Assembly: GCA_021014325.1 (NCBI GenBank)
Contig: CM037460.1
Location: 28,474,336-28,538,335, forward strand
Length of the DNA: 64,000 bases
Source of the DNA: Plazaster borealis
Lineage: Eukaryota; Echinodermata; Asteroidea; Forcipulatida; Labidiasteridae
Direction: 5' to 3'
The notes beneath the pieces were generated by a model that was not told where the DNA came from, searched no databases, and was given only the letters and a program-made list of their open reading frames with translations. A program made the translations under genes and the position numbers. The first letter of the stretch is position 1. Every line of letters begins with the position of its first letter. Positions 47,500 through 58,600 of the stretch are shown here, piece after piece.

Positions 47500-50400
47500 G
47501 GTATTATTTGATATGTATTTTTTAGTTTGACTCCACAGTTTTTAGGCATCAAAATGTATATATTGTGTATAACAAATCCTATGTATTTAAAGTAGTTTTC
47601 ATCCCCAAACCAGATCACTGTGAGAGAAAAAAATGTAATCTTAGCTATTTTTATTCCATGCATTTGGAAAGAATCGTACGTCATGCACCTAAAATGACAA
47701 CGATTTTCTTTTTAAATTGAGATTTTATCTTTTGAGTCTTTGAGCTCTTTTGATAACCTCAAGTGAACTAATTATATTGTCTATTCGTACTGAATAAAAT
47801 TATCTTGTTCCACAGTAATTTCAAACAAAGGTAATACTGCTTGGGTTGTTCTTAATCAGATGTTTTGAGAACCGTTTGGGGATAAAGTCAGAAGTTTAAA
47901 TAACAATCATATTTATCAGTTGAACAATTTCAGCCTTTGATGTAAACAAGTTGTTACAACATCATTTCCCTCAAAAGTTTGTTTTCTAGACATTTCATTG
48001 CTACTTCAAGTTCTTGCAGTCGAGCAAAAGCTTGGTTTTTTTGTAACAGTATTTGATGGTAAATCACTTCATAATTACTGATTGGTAAAATGAATCTGTG
48101 ATTTGCATCTTTTATACAAGAAAATTTGCAACAACCTTGTAAAATATTTTCCTTATATGGGGAAGTATGTTATTGTTGTGTTTGCTCTGAATAGCGTCTA
48201 AGTAAGATTTAAACACCGGGATACATGTAGTTACTCTAATTAAATGTTTCTTGTTTTTGCTAAACCAAAACGTTAATTTATTGTGATATCCAAACTCTAG
48301 TGTATTTTGCTCCATAAACTTGAATTCTCTTCTCAAATAGATTGTTGTATTTCAACTTGAAATCATGTGACAGTTTTGGAGTCCAATCAACTGGATATCA
48401 TTCCCTGAAATGTTCAACTCGGTTATAATATTGGTTCTAGAAACTATAGGTCAATATTGAATAAAGAATTTACTTGCCTATTTGATTCAAAACTGTTTCA
48501 ATGATATCTGTTTTACATTTGCAAATTGTTTTTTGTTTCTGTTCATTTTTATCAATCATTTCCTTTTTCAGAGGTTAATAACGAACTTGAAAGTGGGTAC
48601 TTTGTCAGTTCCGCTGGAAAGTGTTATCTTGCTGAAAATTCACAATGTTGAAGTTGTCGGTCAAGTGAAAATCGTTATTTTATTTGATATAAATGGTTTT
48701 CATTAGGACGAACGAAATATATCCCACACAAATGAATAAGATGTAGGCCTGAACACTTCAATTTACATTTTAGTCTCGCATATATCTTGATTGTTGTTTT
48801 GTTTCTGTCTTTTGGTAAAATTCATGATTGTTTAAAAGGCAATACCAAGTCTATTCTTTGAAAATTAAACTCGATATAGAAATTTTCGTAAACTAAATTC
48901 TTGAGCATTGGAAATGTATTAACGTTGTAGACGTCCGTCCGTTCGTTGTTGTTGAAATTATCCCTAAATTACCGTCACAACACAAACAAATGTAGCCCAT
49001 GGGGGACCCTATATAGTGAAAGCTTTTTTTGTAGGGGGGGGGGGTGGTGATTTGTTTGTTTTATTTTATTTTATGTTTTCTTCTGGCTAAGCGTCCTCGA
49101 AAAATGGGAGATTGACATATTTATCTCATCACATTCTTGGCAATATTATCAATTGACGTAAAGCTATGTTGGTTGTTTTGTTAATTCAAAAAAATTAAGT
49201 GTAAAATAGTTCAAACAGTCTCTAGAGATACAAAGTGACATTATTTCAAATTTAGTGATTTTTTTAGTGGCGTAGCTTTATAAGTTATAATTGATTCTAA
49301 GGGAGAGTCTTTTTCAAATATGATCAACTGGAGATCAATTTACATTTGGGATGTTGCCAATCTTCTTTTTTCGCAATTTACTTCGAGTTTTTAAAACGAA
49401 TTCCACAGGTGTTTTTTATGTTTTACTTGCCTTCTACTACCCAAAGTGAATGACTGGGTTTAAATAATTAGTAAAGGATTAACCAACAAAATATCGCCAT
49501 ATCATACAGATCATGTATCCACTTTCATGATTGCCAAATTAAATTAACAACATGTCGTTATCACAAAAAGAAGTCATCACAAGTTGGAAAGTTGCAGGCT
49601 GTATCCTGAAACGGTTCGCTTTTTTTTATAGCGGGAAATGTTTAAAATCTACCACTTACTATTTTTTCTTTAGGAGAATATCACACATCACACATTGCAC
49701 ATGTGTATATTATCTGTATTATATATAAAATTATTAAAGCAATTGTTATGCCTGTGATGAAAGAATATTATATTAAATACATATTTCTTATCAATAATCC
49801 AGTCAGAATGTCATATGCAAGTAACTTTGTTATAAATATCCAAACATGTATAAAGTTTGTGCGAAAGGTTTGTTAAATTACCTTTTCCTAAGTTATGTAT
49901 TTTAGTGGGGCCGTTAGGCTAGGTTCCGTTATCTGTCACAAAGCAGACATTTTGAATTGCCTTTGAACGTCAGTGAGAGTCACGAGGCAGGAACGAATCT
50001 GCGAACTTTGACGATGTGACGTGAACTTAAGAAAGACAAAGGTGTTGAATTGGCTGTCTTTGTTTTACTGACATGGACAAAGCCAATCTAGAGTAAGGGG
50101 AAAATCAACTAAATGCTTTCTGCTTGTAAGGTGTGTGCTCCTTTGATAACATCACTGATGTTGCGTTATTTTGTTTAATTCTTCTATCGCGCTAACGAAA
50201 AAGTGGAATTTAAAAAGATCCTCAATAGCTTAAAATCACGAATTCAATCTATGTGAAGAGTTTGCTGCAGTTTGTTTCTGAACATGAAGGAACTGAAAAA
50301 TAACAAAAGCAAAACTCAAATGACATTCCAACAAACGTGAATGCTGGGATTAGGCCTATAAGGCCAATTTTGATTTTGATTTGTGGTTTTCTTGATAACC

Positions 50401-51129
50401 AACGTTGATTGTAGTAAATAATGGTCATAAAGGGTGGTGTTTATAGGGTTTCTTCGTAGCCTTGCAAATACGTCACACACTAGTAAACATGTTTTGTGCT
50501 CGATCATTTATAGATAATGCTTTATGCTGTTATGTTTTGATATGTTTTTAATAATGCACAATAAAATCACCTCTTATCAACTGTTCTACATACAATGATT
50601 ATTGTTAGATTTTTGTGAGGATTTTCTGATTGTCTCGGACTCGTAGTTTGGAAGGAACTTTGTCTGTGATTTGTCTTATATCTATTTATAGATATTTATG
50701 ATGAAAGGTATTTCATAAAATAAACATAATTAAAATACTATCCTGAGGAATTCATGTATTGTTTTAGTTTATCCTTGAAGTAAATTCTCCAATGAATATT
50801 TTGCGTGTATTATAGCCCTGGTAAAGCCACTCATTGGCGATCCAATCCCATGTGAAAACTATTGTGACCTCCAGATCACCTTTGTGTCATACGTAGTGAA
50901 CAGACGACCTTCAGTCAGTGAAGGCATCATCCTCCATGATGACTGTACTTTGTATTTCAAACAATAGTGCGATTGATTTTTGAGATATTGTGATCAAAAG
51001 GTAAACGAATAAACCAAGTACATGTAGTCAGGCTCCCACTTCCCTCTAGATAATACGTGGAAAGACGTCTAGGTTGTACATTGTTTATTTCTATGTATCG
51101 TCTGCAAGAAAGCTGCGGCACTCTGTCAC
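47500..51129. other. intergenic stretch, PCIF1 to KLHL gene
   Basis: AT-rich, no convincing coding frame, and free of the family A/B/C elements. A G-run lies near 49,036. It is the longest repeat-poor gap in the right half of the window. Confidence 0.45.
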
Positions 51130-51246
51130 TGTTTTATTACTAATTTTATAGTCATTGAATGGAGGAGTGTTTCCTTGACCGTCTCATCAGAGGTCTTACT
51201 GTCTATGTTCAGTTCACAATAAACCAAACTACATCGTAGAGAAGAG
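51130..51246 (+). other. possible 5' UTR exon of the KLHL gene
   Basis: A consensus donor AGAAGAG|GTGAGT ends at 51,246, and the next good acceptor in the same direction is TTTACAG at 52,557, directly before the KLHL start exon. The 5' limit is a guess. Confidence 0.35.
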
Positions 51247-52111
51247 GTGAGTTCCACAGTTTAAAAAACACAAACATCAAAGACTTCATTCATGTCATTG
51301 TAATCATCATTGTTGTACACAGCAGCAATGCACATCGCACGGTAGGTATGAACTTAAAAATCCATTTAAAAAGTTGAATGTGTGCAGAGGATCAGGAATC
51401 TAGATTCTAACATAGCCCCTTCATCAAGAGAGATATATCTAGTTTACAGAGGGAACAGTGAAATCAAGATTCATACTACTGACGTAGTACTGCTAATTAA
51501 TAATTGAGCCTTCATCTTCCTGTACTGTGCAGAAACTTCCTCCTGACTGAGTACGTACACTCACACCTTGGGAAAGCAAGTCATTAGAATAGAGGAGATC
51601 ATAGGATGACCACGAAAAACAGTTTGATTGTCAATATTTAGGGCTACAGAGGAAAAAGTGAAATCATACATGTTACGAAAGCAAGTAATGACAGGAGACC
51701 ATAGTATGACCTCGGTCAAGGAGACGGTCATCTTCAAATAAGCGAATCATACATTACATGATGTAGCCAGAGGAAAGCAAATACTGCCTGGTTGATTTCG
51801 CACAATGGTCAAGAGGCACTATTATTATTAGTATTATTTTATTTGCCATAAAAACAGTACATAACAGAATACAAGACAATATACCCCAAGATGGGCGAGG
51901 AACAGCAAAAGCAAATTATATACATACTATGATCCGTAGATCTGTTTCCCCACATCTGGGTACACAAAAATATAAATAAATATAATTTTGGTACAGTATG
52001 CATTAATAACATCAGGTAAATAAACAATAGCAAAAATAAATAACTAAAAATAAATAAATACAATATTGCAAAAGGGAAGGAAAAGAAAAGAGAGCACTGT
52101 TTGTCCTGTTT

Positions 52112-52460
52112 ATCAAGCGGGACTTGAACCTGTGACCTCCAGATTAACATGCCAGCACTCTACTAACTGAGCTACATGTATCTAGCCCTATGTTGGTAGT
52201 CTCCCTATTTTGTCAATATTTTTATTCGGGGGTGCCAGTCAGAAGCCATACAACCTTTAACAGCCGTATAGCCAGGGATCACACCCAAGTTTACGATACA
52301 ACCTGGGAAACAGCAGGGAGACCGAAAACATTAGGGCTAGATAGCTCAGTTGGTAGAGCACCGGCACGTTAATCCGGAGGTTGCAGGTTCAAGTCCTGCT
52401 CTAGTCAATTTTTCTTTGTTCAACTCAATTTTAATTTTTTTTTACCCTATGTCAGTTTCC
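52112..52460. repeat. palindromic element with two head-to-head tRNA-like bodies
   Basis: A minus-strand tRNA-like body (about 52,112-52,185) and a plus-strand body (52,335-52,406) face away from a shared spacer that reads TAGTCTCCCTATTTTGTCAA and GGGGGTGCCAGTCAGAAGCC. The plus body folds with a paired 7 bp acceptor, 4 bp D-stem and 5 bp T-stem; GTT is at the anticodon position but C replaces U33. Ends carry TTTTTCTTTGTTCAACTCAA and TACCCTATGTCAGTTTCCC. Confidence 0.8.
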
Positions 52461-52625
52461 CTTAAATGCTTAGTAACCAGTATTAGTAGTTTCTTTGCTT
52501 GATGAACCGATTATAAACTAATAATCAATTCTCCTTTTACCTTCTCAATGTTTACAGACCAACAAGGACCAAGTTTGTGAGAAGAAATTTACAGTTGATT
52601 AACAACCTCCTTGCCTACCAATACC

Positions 52626-55600
52626 ATGGATGAGACATGTACATGGCATCGTGATGGATGTCATCAGAGCACTGTATTAGAAATGTTAGAACAATTTCGT
52701 ACGGATGGTCGTCTATGTGATGTGACATTGAAGATAGGTGACCACTGTGTTAAGGCACATAGGTGAGACAATTTTAAAAGATTGATCTAATATTTGAGAC
52801 TTTGTATGGTGTGGCTAGTATCTGTCTTATACAGGGATTGCACAACTGTTGCAAATCAGCACACTTTATATTTTAAGTACTATAATTAAATTCAATTTAA
52901 TTTTGGGTTGAACAAAGACAAATTAACAAGAGCGGGATTTGAACCTGCTACCTCCGGAAAAACATGCCGGCACTCTATCAACTGAGCTATCTAGACTTAA
53001 TGTTGGCGGTCTCCCTATTTTGTCAACATCTATGTTCGGGGGTGCCAACATTAGGGCTAGATAGCTCAGTTGGTAGAGCGCAACCACGGTAATCGGGAGG
53101 TCGCAGGTTCAAGTCCTGCTCTAGTCAATTTGTTTTTGTTCAACCCAAAATTATTTAAAATTAACCCGGTGGTTTATTAGGCCTACTTGATAAATTCAAT
53201 TTATTTTAAACTATTGGTCACGAACTAAGACAAAACTGGGTCTCTCATTCTGCACACTTATTGATTCAAATGAAACATCATTTAGAATCTAAATGGCGTG
53301 TCATGGCAGAACGGTCTAGTTAATCGGACCCAAGCTCTGGTGTTGTCAGCAGAAGAGTGTGGGTTCGAATCTTTGTCATGACACTTGTGCCCTTGAGCAA
53401 GGCACTTAACCATAATTGCTTCAGAAAAAGTTGGGAATGTAGTGCATTCTGCTCTACCAGCCAGGCTCCTAGTGGATGATACCCATGCCTACATCCTTAC
53501 GGACTGTGAAGGGGGTAACTTTGTTTCATCCCCAGGAGTAGTCGGCAACGTGCCCCTGGTGATAGTTGATTTGGGTCGAAAGCCCAAATCAGTTTAGTGT
53601 AGCCCTCACCTTGAAGTGGTCATCTGGCCTTGTATGTCAGGCGATTTCTCATAAAAAACAAAGTAATAATAATCTTCTACGATGTTAAATTTAAAACTAA
53701 TACTTACATGTAAAATGTACTTGGAAAAAGTGCAGTTAGTAACTCCTCCAGGATACAAAGCAAGATCAGTAGCGACTTCAAGATTGACTGAAATCAAGAT
53801 TTCTTTGAAAAATCAATTCTTGTTTACACAATGTGTTTGTATTCATCCACATTTTTGTTATTGGTTTCTTGCAGGGTTGTCCTTGCTGCTAGTAGTCCAT
53901 ACTTCCAAGCAATGTTTATGGGTAACATGCTAGAAAGCCAACAAAGTACAGTCATCATGAAGGATATTGATCCTAATGCCTTGGATGCCATAGTAACCTA
54001 TGCATACACAGCTAAAATCAAGGTTTGTTAATGAGGTTAAAGGCTTCGTACACGTTTGGTAATTACTCAAGATATATATTAGCATAAAAACTGACTTGGT
54101 AACGAGCAACGGAGAGCTGTTGATAGTATAAAACATTATGAGAAAAGACTCCCTCTGAATAACGTAGTTTTTGAGAAAGAGGTAATTTCTCACTAAAATA
54201 ATAAAAACTTCTTGCTAGAAGTTTTTATTCTTAACTGAAAGCACACAAATTTGTACAACAATGGTGTATTTTCTTTCATCATTTTCTTGCAACTTCGATG
54301 ACCAATTGAGCCCAAATTTTCACAGGCTTGTTATTTTATGCATATGCTGGGATACACCAAATGAGAACACTGGTCTTTGACAATTACTGAACGTGTACGA
54401 TGCCTTTAAATAGTTCTCATATCTGTTAAATAATAGAAATAAGGTTGCATCACCAACAAATATTGGCACTGTCACAGGTTCTTAATTCCCATCTAGAAAA
54501 CAAGATAATAACTTTTCTCTCCTCAGCTTGATCAAGACAACTCTGGGAGCATCTTAGCCTGTGCTAATCTTCTTCAAGTCACCAGTGTTTACAATGCTTG
54601 CTGCTGCTATCTGCTTCGTATCTGGCATTTAGCATCTTTCTACCCATGTCATAATAACAAGATAATAACTTTTCTCTCCTCAGCTTGATCAAGACAACAC
54701 TGAGAGCATCTTAGCCTGTGCTCATCTTCTTCAAGTCTCCAGTGTTTACAATGCTTGCTGTCTATACTTAGCATCCCATCTCAACGCTGCTAACTGCTTA
54801 GGTATCTGGCGTTTAGCATCTTTTTATGGAAGTCATGATTTGGAGCAGCAGTCTTTCGGGTTTGCTAGAGATCATTTCAAGGAAGTGACTGGTGAGGCAG
54901 AGTTTCAGCTACTGACATGGAGGGATCTAGAGAAGCTAGTAGCTTGTGAGGATCTAGCTGTTTCTTGTGAAGAGCAAGTACGTCCCTTACTGTCCTACTC
55001 TTACATTTACCTTTAGTATTTGTGTTTTATCCATATGTGTGTTACACTCTGTATACTCAATACTTTCCTGAGTTCCTGAAAAGAATTCACAGACAAATTA
55101 CTCTGCTCTAGAATGGCAAAGGTTGAGGGTTTAAATCCCATCATTTTTTCAAGAACTTAGGAAAGTATTCAGTATACAGTGCTTTATGGATTGTATACGT
55201 TTGGTAATTGGAACCCACTGTTTGTTTCAATCCTATGTAGTTGTAGATATATACCATAAAACTAACCTGTGAAAAGGTGGTAGCATTTTTGAGATATTGC
55301 CGAAAATCTTGAGCAGTTATGTCCACGCAGGAAGAATAATCTGCAATTGGAATACACAATCTGAAAAACGTTACTGCAGTAACGCTTCTCAGATTTAAAT
55401 TTTGGGGGATAAAAAGTGATATCTTTTTCCATAACTGCAGTACTTCGAAGTGAAAAGTTTCTCAAAACGCATTATACTATCCAAAGCTGCTGTAATTCTT
55501 ACCAAGTAACATTTTTGTTGCCATTAATTTTCAGAGTCATTACCAAACGTATACAGACCCTTTAACACACAACGCTGTTCGGGCAAAGCACAAATAATAT

Positions 55601-58600
55601 TATTTATCCCTGATGCAAATTAAACATACAGTGATCTTTGTTGAATGCCCTGTGTAATCAGAGCATTATGAAATATAATAATATTTCAATATAAGTTTTG
55701 TGTATTGATCCAATTGACCTGACTTCATCTCCCATGGTCAATTTGGTTGTGCCATTTGTACAGTCAGGTTTCCTGTGTGTTGCTCTGCAGTGTGTATTTA
55801 AGGTGGCATATGTGCGGTTGGAGTGCACCATATTTTTACATGCAGTTTGACTTCCAAAATGGTAAACTGTGGGCAGACATAAGTTGCATGTGACACCAGT
55901 GTTAGGTCTCAATAGTGATAGTCCAAACGTTTGTAGTACATGAGTATTAATTCCAAGTTTCCAACATTTTCCATCAAACAGTCACATTGTATTTATGACC
56001 TGACGTAAAATGATCAAATGTGATCAGATCCATCATTTAACTTTTGCCTTCCTGGGCATCCATTCGTAAAGCTCTGTATATAGAGTGCTTTCCAGATCCA
56101 AACTTAAATCTTGAGATTCAATCTAGGTATGGAAGAGTCTTCTTTAAGATTCACACTGTAAGACATTGAGTTCCTTTGTCTGTTTCTTAAAGGTCTTCAA
56201 AGCTATTGTAGAGTGGGCCAAACTGAAACCATCCAAGCGCTCATCTAAAGTCTGGACCTTACTGAAGTATGTCGCCATCCCATTACTGTCTTCAGAATTC
56301 TTGCTTGATCAAGTAGAGAGTGAACCAATTCTATCACAAGAGGGGGCTGTTGCAACACAGCTACGGAAACTTCAAACTATCAGTGAGGGGGATAGTCCTG
56401 TAAGGACAAGAGGACACAGAAAAAAGATTAAAGTAAGAACAAGAATAGTTTTTTGTTATTTCTTTAAATTAAGTCACTGCAAATTAACTAGAGCGAGATT
56501 TGAACCTGCTACCGCCTGATTAACGTGCCGGCGCTCCACTAATGTTGGCGGTCTCCCTATTTGGCAATATCTTTGTTTGGGGTTGCCAGTAAGATCAACA
56601 CAAGTTTCAGGCAGAATTGTCAAATTCTATGAATCACAACAAGACCACTATGTAAAAAAACAAGCGACAAATCACATAGTTGTCAAAAAGAAAATTATTT
56701 TATTTAATAAATAAATGAACGCAAAAACTCTACAAAGCCAAAGCTAAAAGAACTTATACGAGGGACTTTTTTCTGAGTGTTTCTGAAATACGGTAACAAA
56801 AAATGTGTACCTTCTGTTTGTTTGAGACCTTGGATACTGAGTTGATGATTTATTGCTAATGTGATACTCTTTCTTCAACCATGTCTTACTAGATACTTGT
56901 TGCTGTTGGAGGAGAATGTGAAGGATGTTCTCTTAACTCTTGCTACGTCTTCTGTGAAGGCAGTGACAAATGGACCAGGAGTCTTCCATTAGTCAAGATA
57001 CAAAGCTCTGGAGTCAAGATACCAGACCATAGGAGTCTACCTGTTGTTTCTATGAACTCTGAACGTTCAGCTTTTGGAATGGCGTGTGATGGGATGACCA
57101 TTTATATTGCAGGTATTCATGACATGTGTGCTATAGTTACCATGACATAGATTAAGTGAAGTAAAACAATTCAAATAAAAAGCCCTTGAGACCTTCAATA
57201 TGCTAGAATCATCACCTTGTTCCCTGTTTGCAAGAGCAGGAATTAATACAAATTGTTATTAAACCATAATGGGAACAGACTGTATGCCCTTCCAGCCTTG
57301 GTTAAAGTCATTTGAACTGGAAAACAACAAGAAAGCTGATCTATGGTAAAGATAACAAGTTGTGGTTTCAAATCAAGTCCCAAATTATTTTTTTATAAGC
57401 CAAGTTAAAGGTAGGGTCATAGATTGGTAAATACTTCAAAAATTAATACCAATACAAACTTATTAGGTGAGAAGCACTGCAGCTGTTGGTAGTATAAACT
57501 ATTTTGAGAAGAGGATTCCCTTCCAAGTAATATGGTTTGGATGATTTTCACCCCAAAACAATATTTGAATCTGAGGAACGATTCATGCATGAATCGTTTC
57601 TCAGATTTCTGAGGGTTGTTGTCCATTTGCGAAATGCTGCGGCCAGAGATGCTGTTGGTACCTGCTGTCACCTCGCTAAATGTGGATGGATCCAATGATC
57701 TTGTGAAAATAGCTTGACAGTTTGTAGCTGTGTTTCTCAGCAAGTAGACACTGTATTCAGCTGATACTTTCTGATGTGACTTTTATTGTATGTTTTAATT
57801 TTGCGTATAAATAAGCACAACCTTGACAAAAACCAGTATATGACCCTATGTGATAACGTGCATTCACTTGGATTTAAATCAGTAGCAGTGACCTTTCTTG
57901 GGAAATTCATTGCAGTGAAAACATTTATTTACATTTTAAAGTTTTGTGTCTTACATGCCCTGGCTCTAACAATCTTAAAAGTTTAAAGTTTAAAAGTTTA
58001 CTTAGAAGGAAATAGTTGTACTCAATTCAATTCAGAAGTTTTCCCCTTTCTGTTTAATAGACGTACATCTTTGTTTGTGCATTTGTGAGTCTGTCCAAGC
58101 ATAATTCCTTCAACCTATCAGCATCTACAATCTCCATTTTGTTTCATACTGCAGGTGGTTTATCAACGTCATCTGATTGCATTAATACCTTAGAGAGTTA
58201 CAATGTAGAAGCTAACACCTGGGGCCCACTCATTACTATGAGAGAAAATCGTCATGGCTGCCAGGCATGTCTTCTAAACAACAAGCTGTACATTATTGGT
58301 GGGCATAACGGCAAGGCTTATTCAGCCACGGTGGAAAGATTTACCCCAGAGACTTCAATCTGTGATTACATATCTTCTCTACCACACCCTAAGGCATTTG
58401 CAGGATCCACTGTCTTGGCAGGTCGCATATACATTATCGGTGGGACAGGTAAGGAAATCTTATATATTGTTTAGAGCCTCACACTTTTAAAGAGGTAAGG
58501 TGTTACCATACATTCTTGATGTATACTTGGTGGTTTGTCAACCCTCTTGTGAGTTATTCCAAGATGAATATTGTAGAAATACTCAAAGTTTCAATCAATC

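Noticed and set aside
52335..52406. Functional tRNA gene
   Set aside because: The cloverleaf folds, but position 33 is C instead of U, the anticodon stem has a mismatch, there is no T-run terminator right after the body, and relatives are dispersed as repeats.
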